In this document: piece by piece, positions 46,623 to 59,700 of the stretch
Numbering within the stretch: position 1 is the first letter of the stretch
How the letters are laid out: the number at the start of each line of letters is the position of its first letter
Assembly (NCBI GenBank): GCA_916610825.1
Contig: OU744448.1
Coordinates: forward strand, 7,178,650-7,242,649
Direction of reading: 5' to 3'
DNA from: Haliclystus octoradiatus
Taxonomy: Eukaryota > Cnidaria > Staurozoa > Stauromedusae > Haliclystidae
Length of the DNA: 64,000 bases
Program-made: the position numbers and the translations under genes
Notes under the pieces: generated by a model
What the model saw: the letters and a program-made list of their open reading frames with translations, nothing else
What the model was told of the DNA's origin: nothing
Database searches by the model: none

Positions 46623-49600
46623 GTGCGTAACGTAACTGAATATATTAACACACTTTTTTCAGGTGGATTTCAGAAACATTCAAATATAATTCGATGTCAA
46701 AGCTGAAACTAATTGAAAATCTTCTGCAATGTTCAATTTGAAAAACTGCCAATCGATGAATGGCCGAAGCCTATTTTTCCTTTTTAGTTTCATCCCTAGG
46801 CTTTTCATTTTCTTGCGAAACAGGAAATTAATTGGTAAAGTTGATTGGTTAAAATCATTTTTCTCATCGTATCGAGTAAACATCGCATAAGCAATCTGAT
46901 TAGTTATATCGTATTTTCTTGTGTGATGAAAATGATATAGAGACACTGATTGGCTTAGGCTATTGTGGGTTATTGTATATACGTCAAAAAAAGAGCGGAT
47001 AATATATGTCCACTGTTTCTTACTGACAAAGCTCACTGGCTATAAAATAATGTCAACCATCTTAACATTAAGTAGCACTCATCTTTCTTTATATAAATCC
47101 TCTTCATCTGACTTAATTAAGCTTGGGAAATTTGTACGCAAGCTATCGTGCAAAAAATGTGACGCTGCTGTGACTGTTGTAGCTTGAGTGTTGATGAACT
47201 CGATATCTGATATAATGTAGCAATATAAACTTTTCCAACTTTCCATTTGTCTATTTTCAGTGGTTAGGCATGGAAGGATGGTGCAATGGTAATGTTGGAA
47301 TGTATGGTAAATCGTGGGGCGGATTTAATGGCTTACAACTAGCATATCTTCAACCTACAGCATTAAAGACTGTTATTTCATTGTATTCAACTGATAATAG
47401 ATACACTGATGATGTTCATTATAAAGGAGATTGTATGATAGGTAATGTGGATGGTATGGTTGGTTGGGCAGGTGTTATGCAAGCATATCAAGCACGGCCA
47501 CCAGTGCCCAAGTATTCCGAAAACGAAAATATCGAAGAATGGAAGAAGGTAGGAGTTATGACTGCTCGTGTATTCCCATAAGTTCTATCTATAACAGTTA
47601 CATATAGATATCGTTGGAAGGTTCACATGTACAATATATTTTGCTTAAAACCAAAGCATTTTTGCTAAAGACAATAACTTTTTTGTCACAAAAGAAGTAA
47701 AACAAATTTGAAGAAGAAAACCATCCTTGCAAGAATTAAAAATGTTCTTTGTATATATACTAGCCAATGATACTCCTAACAACAGTCACACAGGAACACG
47801 CCACTTTTTATGGTAATTTACTTTTTTAAGTGTGTGGAATTTTTATGGGTATCAAATTTTTTGTACAGTAAATGTCGATGCCATAATTTTTATTCTCATA
47901 AGATATTCAAGGTAACATTATGTTCCCTTAAAAGGAAACAGAATAAGAAACCAAAAAAGATGATCATGGTCTTACAGAGGTCTACTCACACACTCACTAA
48001 TGTCATTTTTTTTCAATTCAGACTCTCTTTATAGGCGAGTAGATTTTTACAAAGTAGCATCCTTCCGATTATCAAACTATTTCAAAAAGCAATTCCAGGG
48101 GGTGACGTGTTACTCACTGAACGCTCAATAAAATATCCCTCTAGGAGTCACATTCTTAAAAATAAAAAAATATGTCGCACGAAATAATAGTACTTTCAAT
48201 ATTTTTCAATGGAGGTATATTGTGGAATTATTTGTCTTAACATTGAACAAACATGTTGTAAGAAAGAACAAAATCTATTGAATATTTTGAAAATCGTCTT
48301 TATCAAGTAAAAAATTTGAATTTTAAATTATGTAAATGTTTTTATTTATATTTTCATAAATATTAAATATTTTTTATGGCGAAAATTGAAAAAAATAAAA
48401 TAAAATAAAGAAAATTACAAGTGTTCCAGTAACATTTATCCTATTGAGCTTTTTCACATCGGCCGTGTTGGTGTTGCATAGCAATACATTTTGGAGTCAC
48501 GGTATATTCAAAATAGACCACTAGGGACTCCACTAGGGTTATCAATCTTTTATTCAAATAATTCTTGAGGGACTCATTCATTGTATTTGGTAACCTGTGA
48601 AAACGCTCTATCAAAATAAAAGGGAAATTATAACTCCTATTAATTTTTTTTTTAATTATAAAAATTACTTGCTGATGTAGCTGCATTCAATGTATTTCTG
48701 ACATTTATTCATAAATGCATTTGTCAGATATGGTTGGAAAGGCTAAAAAAGCAAAGTCTATGGCTAAAAGATTGGGTTGCAAACCAACGAAAGACTGACC
48801 CATTTTGGAGACATGGTTCAATTGACGAGGACTACACCAAGATTATATGCCCAGTGCTAATTATTGGAGGCTTACTTGACCCATATCATAATGCTGCGTT
48901 TCGCATGGCAGCTTACTTAAATGACGAATCAAAGGCAATCATTGGTCCATGGCCTCATCAATGGCCTGATTATTGTCAACAGGGACCAAACATTGATTAT
49001 TTAAATGTCTGCTTGGAATGGTGGGACCGACATTTGAAAGGAATTGTGAGGTCGACATCAAATCCAATTGCAGAATCCGTTGACAAATGGCCAAGACTAC
49101 AGGTGAAATATTTACTTCTGTTAATTTTTTAATCAGTCTCGAGTACTATTTGGGATTAGTCGAAACCGACTAGGGTACGATTCGATGATCTGCATTCTGA
49201 TTGGTTGCTCAATCGTTCACTATTTTCTCATAGTGAACGCTAGCAAATTCCCTCGCAAATTTCAAAAAGTAAACAAGCGATTTGCAAAAGTTTCTGAATC
49301 AATTTTATATGAGTCTTTGAAAATTCCGTGCCCGAGAAAACAGAACAAGCAACAAATATGAGATAAAGTTGTTTATGGTAAGCTACACATATGCATACAC
49401 AATTTTAATCTTATTTAACAATCTTCTCGCAATTCTTTTGTCACTACTTTATTGCAGATTAGTTCGCTAGTCAGCTAAAGTTTATAAACAACAAACTTTT
49501 AACTTTTATATTTCAAACTGCAAACATTTATATACTTTAAGATTCTCAGTATTTACCTTGCTTAAGTTTGCTATTTTGTGGAGTTGTATTTGTGTAGCCA

Positions 49601-51376
49601 ATATTAATATCCAACTGTTTTTGTTTTAAAAATTAAATCTGAATGAAGTCGAATTAAAATTCATCCTCCAAAATGACGACGCTGCAGTCGTAAGGAATTC
49701 CTTTGATTGACGGTTGTGTTTTGAATTAATTATGCAAGAAACAGATACATAGTTTGATTTATTGCTTTTGATATGTTTTGCTTGTACCACTAATTGGTTT
49801 CTACTAAAAAAATTAGACAACTCGCCCTTGTTGTCTACCGTCCTGAATAGTCGACGGTAGCCAACTCGGGCTCGTTGTCTAATTGTTAATTAGTAGGATT
49901 CAAATAATGAATTATTCGATAATCTGCATTATGATTAGCTACTTCATCGTTATTACAAGAGTTAAAACTACCGTCCTTAATTTTGATAAATCATTTCGTT
50001 GCTCTTGGATAAGCTCAGTTGAAATATTGTTCATTGACTGAGTAGTTCCCCTGGTTGAAATTGATTTAATGTTAATTATGGAGTGACTGGGTCGTTATTT
50101 AATTAGGCTATTGGATGGATCTCGTTGCGAGACCTATTGTTCTTTGTTTGATAATTCTTGAAATAATGTCATGTATAAACTTTTATATCCCGCAGAGTAG
50201 ATGATGGGCCACATCTGCCTATCTTTGTCCTCATCACTAACTCCTGATAATTTATGTTACCAATAGGTGTTCATGCAAGAAAGCCAAGAGCCAGATCCAA
50301 ATTCGAAAACCATGCCAGGTTATTGGAGATCATTGAACAGTTGGGATAAGCTACTATCTGATTTCATGGAAAGAAAATCCTCCTCTCTTTCAAACAAGAC
50401 AGAATTTGTACTCGCTAAAAATTCATTGCTAGTGCCTCTTAATGAATCAAGCAGTAGTGAGAGTCTCGAACTAGATTTAACTCCTAACCTATACAGTGGA
50501 TTGCATTGTGGTGGGTGGATTGGAATGGATAGAGGGGATCTACCGTCTGATCAAACATTGGATAATCAATTCAGTACTGTTTTCGAGTCTGATCCACTTC
50601 AAGATAAGCTTACTATTTGTGGGTTTTCAAGAGTCTACTTGACAGTTGAGTCATTAAACAAAAACTCACAAGTATCTGTCCGTGTCTGTCATCAATTAAA
50701 ATCAGGAAAATCCAAGTTAATTTCATTTGGAATTCAACATTTCCAAGAGCAAAAACTAAAAACTGAAATTTGCATTGAGTTAAATTCAACAACATATGTC
50801 GTTCCAAAAGGAGATTCCATCCTAATTGCGTTTAGTCCCATTTATTTTCCAATGATTATCCCCTCAAAAGATACTATGTCTGGTAATACTGCTGTAAAAA
50901 CAATCATAATTAGGAAGTCTTTGGTTCAATTTCAAACACCTTCAGAATCAGAAAATTCTGATCACAATGGATTTTCAAAACCAAATTATCCTTTATTAAA
51001 AATCCCTCATGAAGTACTAGCGGTCTCAGACTTTGAAATGTTTTGCAAACTTGGTCTCAATCGAGAAATTGTTTCTGCAGAATCTCAATCTAGCACAGGT
51101 CTAATCCGATATCCGGATCATGATTTAATCCATCAAGGAAAAGATGAAGATTCAATTGAAATGGATTCAAATTTTCAAAGTTGTATAATCAGATCACATA
51201 GAGTTATTGATCAAACATTCCCAAAATATGATATCAATACTAAAGTGGAAGCAGATATTGAAATGGAAGTTACTTGTGAGAAGTTTGTTATCAGAAGCAA
51301 GTTAATTACTAAGCTTAACGATAATGTATTCTACTCTGATGTAAGTTCTGAAACAGTTGATAGGGTGTCATGTTAA
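46209..51376 (+). CDS. CocE/NonD-family alpha/beta hydrolase (X-Pro dipeptidyl-peptidase S15 type), four exons
   Basis: Exons 46209-46622, 47261-47548, 48728-49102 and 50267-51376 join with all introns in phase 0 to 729 codons including TAA. The product has an alpha/beta-hydrolase fold with a GKSWG nucleophile elbow (Ser156), Asp285 in GGLLDPY and His311 in GPWPHQW, and a C-terminal jelly-roll-like domain. Spacing matches bacterial cocaine esterase-like and Xaa-Pro dipeptidyl-peptidase-like enzymes, which cleave esters or peptides. No signal peptide is visible, so it is probably intracellular. The substrate is unknown. Similarity spans the whole length and no lesion is seen. A mainly bacterial family with eukaryotic introns suggests old horizontal transfer. 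Confidence 0.88.
47261..47548 (+). CDS. Hydrolase exon 2: nucleophile elbow
   Basis: Encodes residues 139-234, starting WLGMEGWCNGNVGMYGKSWG with the catalytic Ser156. STDNRYTDDVHYKGDC follows, a string typical of the bacterial relatives, and then ARPPVPKYSE. Acceptor is ctattttcag, donor AAG|gtagg. Confidence 0.88.
48728..49102 (+). CDS. Hydrolase exon 3: catalytic Asp and His
   Basis: Encodes residues 235-359: IWLERLKKQSLWLKDWVANQ, DPFWRHGSIDEDY, CPVLIIGGLLDPYHNA (Asp285), IIGPWPHQWPDY (His311) and CLEWWDRHLKGI. Acceptor ttgtcag is in phase 0 and donor is CAG|gtgaa. Confidence 0.85.
49156..49450. repeat. Dispersed repeat, copy 2, in hydrolase intron 3
   Basis: The second copy of the repeat at 45432-45740, in the same orientation. 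A short third fragment is visible at about 49895-49945 ('gaattattcgataatctgcatta'). Confidence 0.65.
49799..49898. repeat. Imperfect hairpin in hydrolase intron 3
   Basis: AATTAGACAACTCGCCCTTG and TTGTCTACCGTC are answered by GACGGTAGCCAACTCGGGCT and CGTTGTCTAATT around a 10-nt loop at about 49843-49852. This gives a roughly 100-bp foldback, probably a small MITE. Confidence 0.6.
50267..51376 (+). CDS. Hydrolase exon 4: C-terminal jelly-roll domain
   Basis: Encodes residues 360-728. Begins VFMQESQEPDPNSKTMPGYW, like the strand after the catalytic domain in relatives. GLHCGGWIGMDRGDLPSDQ, TICGFSRVYLTVES and VVPKGDSILIAFSPIYFP follow the beta-sandwich pattern. The last 100 residues are hydrophilic and end in DVSSETVDRVSC. 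One long uninterrupted exon. Confidence 0.85.
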   Translation: MFMQESQEPDPNSKTMPGYWRSLNSWDKLLSDFMERKSSSLSNKTEFVLAKNSLLVPLNESSSSESLELDLTPNLYSGLHCGGWIGMDRGDLPSDQTLDNQFSTVFESDPLQDKLTICGFSRVYLTVESLNKNSQVSVRVCHQLKSGKSKLISFGIQHFQEQKLKTEICIELNSTTYVVPKGDSILIAFSPIYFPMIIPSKDTMSGNTAVKTIIIRKSLVQFQTPSESENSDHNGFSKPNYPLLKIPHEVLAVSDFEMFCKLGLNREIVSAESQSSTGLIRYPDHDLIHQGKDEDSIEMDSNFQSCIIRSHRVIDQTFPKYDINTKVEADIEMEVTCEKFVIRSKLITKLNDNVFYSDVSSETVDRVSC

Positions 51377-51802
51377 TGATAGTGTATATTACAAATATTA
51401 GTAAGAAACTATATATTTGGAAAAAAACTGTTTTGATTTGATTATGCTTTTAGCTTACGGTATTTTTTTTCAAAGCATTAATAACCTCTAATAATAAGAG
51501 TTTTTTTTTTAGCTATACGTGGACAAGTGTGTATGTTCAAGTAACATACGTGATTTCCAAAAAAATATTTTCTTGTTAACAGATATCAGGCACAACGATG
51601 CTCTGTGTTTGCTTCATAATGTATTTGAATCTAGACAATTCCATCCACCTTCGTAGAGTAAATACCCTTTCAGGTTCAGCTCATCGAGGCTGAGTTGACT
51701 TTGAAGGGGTTGCGCGTCACTATAGTTATAGGGTCCCTCATTAGTTGATGGACCTACCACATCCGTTTATCTTGTAGGGTGTCTATTATACAAATAGATT
51801 TA
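51377..51802. other. 3' flank of the hydrolase gene
   Basis: No canonical AATAAA was seen in the first 150 bases after the stop; T-runs occur at about 51501-51510. No other feature. Confidence 0.4.
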
Positions 51803-51810
51803 GCTGCATT

Positions 51811-52077
51811 CCCCGGGAGGCAACTCTCAAGGGACGGGGGATGCCAGTTTGAAAGAAGATGAAGTACCCAAAAAGTTCCAGCAGGTTGATTGATATTAAA
51901 TAAATATACAAAAATGATGCAAAATTTTTTCAAATATTCTCGAAAAGTCAAATAGGATACCCAAAAGTTCCAAACTTTGAAATCTCATACACAAAAGGTT
52001 TTTTCTCAGCTGGAATATGGACCCCAAAAAAGTGGCACATCCCCGTATAGCCGTCATGGAAGTTACCCCCTCCCCGG
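51811..52077. mobile_element. Short GC-ended transposon with 7-8-bp TSD
   Basis: Flanked by GCTGCATT at 51803-51810 and 52078-52085. The ends are imperfect inverted repeats around CCCCGGGAGG, with 'gggggatgcca' on the left and 'tggcacatcccc' on the right. Inside are repeated 'acccaaaa(g)ttcc' strings. A fragment of the same family lies at about 7070-7145. There is no coding capacity. Confidence 0.7.
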
Positions 52078-52085
52078 GCTGCATT

Positions 52086-55000
52086 TATTGGATTTTACCA
52101 GTCCTTCTATTTTAACGTGCATGCTTTAATAACAATTGTTTTGAAGCGGGATGAGTTTCTACGTTCGAAAATGTGCATGGGGCCATTTGAGTATTCTTTT
52201 TTTTTTGCGCCAAAATGCACATTTGAAAGCCTGACCGAAATTCATAGTTTATTCCGTTGATAACCACCAATCATCTATCTTATCTATTTTAAACAAGAGG
52301 ACATCGCCTATCAAAAATATAACTTAAAAACAGCAGCTGATTCTTGAAACCATCGAGTAGAGGCTGATTTTGTCACCCCCTTCATTACAATACAATTTTA
52401 CTGTTAGCTAATAGCTTGCTACATCTTCTTCTCTGAAACCTTTATATTTTTACAGGCTTTTTACATAAATTTTCCTCGTTTTCCCAACTGCATCAAATGA
52501 GCCATCAGATTATCAAATAGAAAATTCGTTCCTTAATTCTTGTTTCTCGGCCTCGAGAATTTAAGGGCTATATTGATAGTTGTGTTTATTATATGTTACA
52601 TACAGTCGATTTGACGAAAGCACAAAAGGTGTGACTTTACCAATGATCGTCGTTTACTACTAAGATGTATTGAACATGGAGTAATGCAAAAAAGACAATA
52701 GACATTATTAATACTGAATGGAATTGTTGTATGAGTTCAAAAATAACAAGGAACAACAAAATAATGTGAAACACAAGTTATTTTCTGAAAGAATTTGACA
52801 ACACTAACGTTTCTTTGTTACTTTGCGACAGTGGTAAAGTCTCTTTTAAGAAGTGTGCTATTATTGTAACAATTTGGATGAATACCTCTTAATACCTAGA
52901 ACACTGTTGAGAGCATGGTAATTGATACCAGATTTTTCACTAACCTCCACCCCCCCCCCCCCCCCGTTTTAAAGTAAATTGATAATCGTTAAAAAAAGCT
53001 TCAAACGCTAAATACCTCTATGAACATAAGAAATGTGTTTAAACCACTTGAGTTCAAACCGATATAAAATTGTAATTATATATTATGAGAAGGTGAAACG
53101 ACCGATTTATGTCACTTCATAAACACTAAATTGCAAGGTTGATCTAAATATTTATAGATTGAAAACATTAGAGTGGGGTATTAGGTAATATATACGTATA
53201 TAACAACGCCTTTTAAACAAATAAATGAGTTGAATGCCTTAATAGGGTTTATAGCGGTTCCAAGAAGCAAGAACTGTATTTATGCTTGGTTAAATTTTCT
53301 TCCAGTTTCCATTTCCAATTTCTAATCGGGCAGATAAGAGTACAGTTGTATTATGCAGATAGATATAGTAAAGCCAGGGCATATAATTTATCCTAAAAAC
53401 TCGACAATATGTTAATCTTCGCCTACATGTTTGTCTTGGTTCTAAGGGGAAAAAATTTTTCGATATGAATCCTATGGTAAATATAAAAAATAAGTTTATA
53501 AAAATATTGTAATCAGAAATTTTCATACTTGCAATTAATAAACTTAACATTTGTGTGAATATAAATAATGAAGTCACTATTATAGTTGTTTAATTTACAG
53601 GGGGACAGGAGCTTCATATAAGAGTTAAGAACACTTCTCACTATATAGATCCATGAATGTGAATTAACACATGCGATATAGTGACTTGTACATAAGTAAA
53701 AACTAAAAAGTGATTATTTAATTCGATAAGAAGACAAGCGATAGAATAGACGTAATTTCCGTCGTTTCGTCATTGTACTAATATGACATTTTCAAGCGAT
53801 TAAAATGAAAAGGTTGGAAATTTAAAATACATGAATATCGTATTTATACTTAGATAATTTACAGTATGTAATCACAATTTTCAAGATAATGTGATGAAAT
53901 TCAACAAAGAATACATAATACAAAGAAAAGTGTGATTGTTTAATTAATAAAAATTGCCTATTTAGTTCCATGTAGTACATTATATTGCTCGGTATTTGGG
54001 GACAGTCATTAATAGAAGACGGGGGGTCGAGGGGAAGAGGTGGATTTGATTGGGATTACAAAAGTTTCGATCTTATATAAGGTCAAAAAAGTTCGTACTG
54101 CAATTAAAATGTACCGGTAATGCCAGAAGGGTGGAATATGTATGAATCGTGAAGGTCCTTATCCCCTCCTCGAGGCGATAAAAGGTTTAGCACCCCTTCC
54201 CCAGGTGGTTAAAATGACTGCATGGCCCCTCTAGTTGAGAAACCTTGAAAAATTGAGCCGATCGTGACCAAAGAGGTTAAAAAATTGTTAAAACAAAATT
54301 AATTATAACTAAAAATGATAGTTAAACACCGTCACAGTATTACATTACCCAAATGACATTCCTGATTGGATAATTTGTCATTCCTTATTAAATCTATAGT
54401 TATATACGTATATTATTCCCTATTTTTTAAGTCTCAATATCGCTTGCCTTGAGAAAATTCAAAAAGCGTTAAGATATTTGATATAATTATGGTAATAAGG
54501 AGGTCATAAAATTTTACAGGATTAAAAACACATGATTATCTATATCAAGTAAGATTTACACCATCATCTGAAGAAAAACTTAAAATATTATGATAACAAT
54601 ACAATGTGAAAATGCTACAGTATAAGTCACTATAAGCTCTCTATAATTATTAAATCTACTGATGTGTGGATCATGTATTTGATATAGAAGTGACATCTTC
54701 ATTCTGATACATATATATATAATCATCTATAACATTGTAAAATTAATTAATATAATCTTAATTGAATTGAATCTACCACAGAAGAAAAATATCTAAGTTT
54801 GTTAATACAGTATAATATAATCAAATTGGCATCTTGATTGGATTTGTTAAAATATTTGAAACTCAGTTGCAACTCAGCATGTTAAAAATGAAATTCCTCA
54901 GCATCTCGAAACTGAAAAAGGTCAATTGAAAATCATTATTCTTACCGCGGGATTAAACAGAGTAAGTCCGGGTATAGTCTATGTATCAACTAAATGGCAG

Positions 55001-56174
55001 AGTACTGGATGCACAAAACTCAAATCATCATTAAAAACCGGAAATGCAATTTGACGCATCACGATATCAGGCTTATATGCATGGTTTTAAGTTCGTCGTC
55101 CACTGGCATTGCACTATAAAGTTGAGTATAAGGACATTAAGGTAGATGAAAATAGGGGGTTTCAATCGATCCCCACCACACAATGTAAAATCGGACCTAT
55201 ATAAATCCTTTGATGGTATTTCACAACTAATTCGTGTGATTACGTGCTAACTAGAATTGACATGCGCTAATCTAACGTTAAGCCCAGAAGAAGCTTAACG
55301 ACTTTCAACCACAAAAGAACTATAAGCAAATTCAAATAGTATTAAACTAAAAACTCAAAAAACTCTTCTCTTAAGTCAAATGTCTGGAGTACCACAATAT
55401 AAAATCAACTTCAAAATGGTATGTAATGTTTTTTAAATCTTACCAAGTATCAATTAAATAAAGGATTTTGTTATAATATTATTTTTTAAGATCACTTTCG
55501 TGGTTATTTATCGCATTCGTAAACTGCTCAAATTATCGACATGTGGTCTGTTTCACAGATTTTCACAACGTAAAATACATAACAAGTACGTTTGTGAGAC
55601 CTCGTTTATCTGACAACTGATAAATGTGACAACAACAAATTGAATACATGTAGGCCTCGTAACGGAAAGACCTCTCAATAACCCCATCTCAATATAAGAA
55701 CGTATATATAGTATTGGAAATCTGACAAGCCTGACAAGGCTTGAAATGTCATTGATTTTGACTTTGAGCCTAACAGTAACTCATTAAATTAACCAAACCC
55801 TGTTGAGATTTGTGAAAAGTCTTGTCTATTTAGTATTCCCGTGATGTCTTACGGACTTACAGAGTGAGGGTGTTCTCAGTGGGACAATCATCAAAGAGAA
55901 CGACACCCTGGGCCTCAGCGTGGAAAAGCTTTTCTCAGGCCTGTTATGCGTCTGGTTAACTCCACAGGAGAATTTATGGAATGAAACTATGTTGAGTTGT
56001 AAATTGTAAATTATAACACTCATTTCAAAGCCTACTTCTAACACGATTGGCACTATAAAGGCCTATAAAGACACAGAAGCAACATCTTTCTTAGAAAACT
56101 CAATTCTGTCGACAAAGCATACGTAAAAGAAATCACTGCTACCATTTAGCAGTCATTATAAATTGCAAAGGACT
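52086..56174. other. 4.1-kb intergenic region upstream of the homeobox gene
   Basis: No gene recognised. It includes a 16-C homopolymer (52950-52965) and a G/C-run-rich patch at 53995-54240 that resembles decayed transposon ends. Open frames at 53290-53577 and 55826-56053 have no known domain. Proximal promoter sequence of the homeobox gene must lie at its right end, but no motif can be asserted. Confidence 0.45.
52950..52965. repeat. Poly-C run
   Basis: Sixteen consecutive cytosines; likely length-variable or error-prone in assembly. Confidence 0.9.
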
Positions 56175-56715
56175 ATGGCATCATTTTCAGTTGATCAACT
56201 ATTGAAACCCACTTATACGTCAAAAAAGATGATGAAATTAGATTGCAAAGAAAAGGTATCTATTAAGAATCATACGAATGCCACCCAATATGAAGAAAAA
56301 TCAACATGTAGTAGAACAGAGGGAAGTATTGATGGTAAAAAAAGAGCATCTACTGAAAAAAAACAAAGAAAATTAGATGAAATAAAAAAATCCTCAACTA
56401 TTCTAAGCAAACCGTTAGATAATACTAAACAAAAATCAAAATATAATACAACTGTGAGTGAGAATAACATCAACAATGACTGCTCAGTCAATAACAACAA
56501 GAATATAAGAAACACAAGTTCTGATATTAATGTAAATAAAAACGATGATGAAAGTATGCATAAAATTAAAAAATATCGCAAAATATCATCAGAAGAAGAT
56601 AAGAAAAATGAACAATCATCATCTTCAACTACGAAGAAAACTGAAAAGTCAAAAGTTGAAGAATCAGAAAAATCAAATTCAGTACAGGCATTGAATCTTG
56701 CTGAGAGACTTGCAG
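56175..56715 (+). CDS. dmbx: dmbx exon 1: low-complexity N-terminus
   Basis: Encodes residues 1-180: [20 protein letters not shown], then a long Lys/Ser/Asn-rich stretch and the start of the diagnostic block [13 protein letters not shown]. The donor is GCAG|gtatgg (phase 1). The ATG at 56175 is the only one upstream in frame with a sensible N-terminus. The minus-strand open frame 56270-56767 is a shadow. Confidence 0.88.
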
Positions 56716-59700
56716 GTATGGAGTTTATAAATAAAGTGAAGTATTTATCAAATTGTTCATTTTGCATATACTAATAGAGAAATTTGAGAAAAAGAAGATG
56801 ACTTTCTCCATTCAAGAAAAACGTTCTTAACGCCAACTTCATCTCAACTCCACGACAAGTTAAATTTAAGCCAAATCAAGTAACGTTTTTCTCAATATAT
56901 TCAAACTCTTGAGAAAAATAATAATTTAATGTTTTGCAGTAATAGGAACGCCATATTTACGGAGACATATGACTAGGAATTTAGCATAATTTTTAACTTG
57001 AATATATATTCAAAATAAGAACTTTTTGGAAATATAGCCCAAAAGTTGTTTGAAAAATGATTAAAATTCGAATGATTCTTAGCGAAGATATGAATATAAG
57101 TTACAGAATTTGATACAAAAATACGCACAGGGCACATTTTTATCATCCATGCTTGAAATGTCAAAATATTGATGCCTGTATTAGAGTTAGCAAAACGAAG
57201 AGCATCTACATTTTACAAAACTAGCTGTACATAATGAACAAAACTTTGAACATTATGTGTATGCAAAATGAAGCTTCAATCATGAATTGTTTTTGAAATT
57301 GTATACATATATTATACAGCCCAAACGAAAATCTTTCAAACGATATACCATATCAAATGATAATTATAATAATGGAAACAGAAAGGAGTAAGACCACACA
57401 TTCTATATGCTGTAACTTTTGGTTTCATGCATTTATAGTTTCTTTCTGTAGTGATGATTGCTATAAAAGCATAAAACTAAAAGTAACAGATGTGTGGTCT
57501 TTGACTCCTTCCTATTTCTATTATTATTATTTACAGCTCTGCCATTTTATGACCTTGAGCACTATATTCTTTGCTATTAGATAACATCAAATATGTAGAA
57601 CATCTTAAATATATTAGAAACATTTTTATTAGGAGCACAGTATTAATAGAGCCAACATGAATTTATCTACAAAAACGACGTCGGTGAAATATTGCATGTT
57701 ATAATTATACAGTAAACCAGACATTGCTCTTTTTGGGGAGACCTTCCCCTGTAGTATACTAAAATTAGTTCGATGAATGACAATTTGCAATGTATAGATA
57801 TTTAGTTGGGTCAATGAGCTCGGGGCACTTGCTCATAATCAAAGCAAAGTAGCATCTCACGGAAACATAATTATATAAACATGGTATATTTCTTGTGTTG
57901 AAATCATTCTCAATATAAAGCGCATATAAAGGTAGTATAAATAGGTATATGATAAATATGAATCATAGTAGATGAAGGCATCATTAATTCTCACTAGAAT
58001 CATTTTAAGAAATATATCTATATCTGTTTCAATTTAATAATCTTCATTATAAGCAAAATAATTTTAATGTTTTGATTTAATAGTATTTGAAAGCTTTGGG
58101 AAGGAATTGTAATTAATCTTGAAAATTTTGAAAAAGATAATAACCTAAATAACGTTATGGATAGCCTGCTAGGAACTATTTAGTTATAATATTCAATGGT
58201 TTTAGTCAACTAAGCTTGATTAATTCTTTCACCTTTGTCATGCAATACTTATATACTATTTAGACACAGTTTGGATTGTTAAATTTCAGTTATTAGTACG
58301 CCGCACTAATCAGCTTTTATATAATCGCCTTATAGATGACTTTTTTTACTCCTTTTATTAAGAACACTGTCATTGGTTATATTACGATAGACAAATACAT
58401 GTCACTACTTGAGATCAACTTAAGATTAAACTGGATCTTATCACACAGCTATGTTTAACTGTTAAAACTATATGACTTCAATCCTGACTGTTTTAAGTAG
58501 CTTTAAACCAAACATCATCAAAAATACTTATAGCTAGGACAATGGTTCGTATAGACCAGAGAAGGCTGTTTGACATAAGTTGATTTCGGCGCACAAATTG
58601 CATATACTGCTGTGTCTGTATAGTTTCAATTTTTGTCTAGTGATATTATATTGGTAAATGCATTATAAACAATTATCGACAAACATTTTATCGACGACTC
58701 AACATTTAATCGGAATGTGCTTCTAATAAAATCGTACTCTTAGTAAAACGTCAATGCATGCGGGCCATGCATACACTAACTCGCTGTCGTTTCTTTCATA
58801 TTATACGCTGCTTTTGACAGTTCACAGATATTAATTTAATTCACAGTATTGACTAGAAATCGTGTGGTTTATATGTTAATTACTAGCGAAATTAAAAATA
58901 TAACTGACTGACCAGGATTATAAAGTGAAATGGTAAATTTATTAATTACTATAACGGTATTTAATCAATAAGACACCATGACAATCTATTTTGGAACGGT
59001 GCAAACATTTTCAAATATCTTAAACACCAAGCTATATTTAAAGTTGGATTTATAAATTTGAATACATAATACTTTGTTAGGTGCAAATAGTCAAGTTCTA
59101 ACGTATAAAAAAAAAATGATTTGCAGTTTATAATTTTCTTCTAAATATATTATTATAATAATAATAATGGCCTTTATATAGTGATATTTATATATTAGCG
59201 TGTGACGTACTGCCATTATATCACATTCGATTTTCTTGCAAACTGGGATGTGTACAAAACCTGAGGCATATGCCCATATTCAATTAAAGGCATAAAATTA
59301 TTTACAGGGGAAGTTTGTGCTCAGGCTCAAATAATGTGTCGTGCTTTGAAAAATGGCATTCATTTTTCAACTTGGAGTCGACAAGGCACGATTGTCAATT
59401 TTATGCCTTTGAGACATATCTACGACCATATCACTGAGAATGATCCAGTTCTCGTCTGATCCCCGAAAACAAATTTAATCGAGCCCACTCAGTAGTACTG
59501 TAATAGCGTCCTATAATAGAGGGTCCTGGTATAGTATTGCGCTGTTCCCTTTTATCCCCGCTGCCATCTAACAAACAATCCAGCAAACCCCAGTCAAAAA
59601 TATTATATAAATTATGACAAAAGTATAATGAACACGATATCCAGGTAAAATGACATTTATATATAATGACATTTTTTTATAGAGGGAGAAATGCTATCAG

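Noticed and set aside
46680-47187. Open frames on both strands in hydrolase intron 1
   Set aside because: They lie between two well-supported splice sites and have no domain.
53995-54240. G/C-run-rich patch as a transposon end
   Set aside because: It resembles decayed transposon tails, but I could find neither an inverted partner nor a TSD.
55826-56053. 75-codon minus-strand frame just upstream of dmbx
   Set aside because: No recognisable domain; it is more likely promoter or 5' leader DNA of dmbx.
56270-56767. 165-codon minus-strand frame opposite dmbx exon 1
   Set aside because: It is the complement of the Lys/Ser/Asn-rich coding exon and is rich in Phe/Leu/Ser only for that reason.
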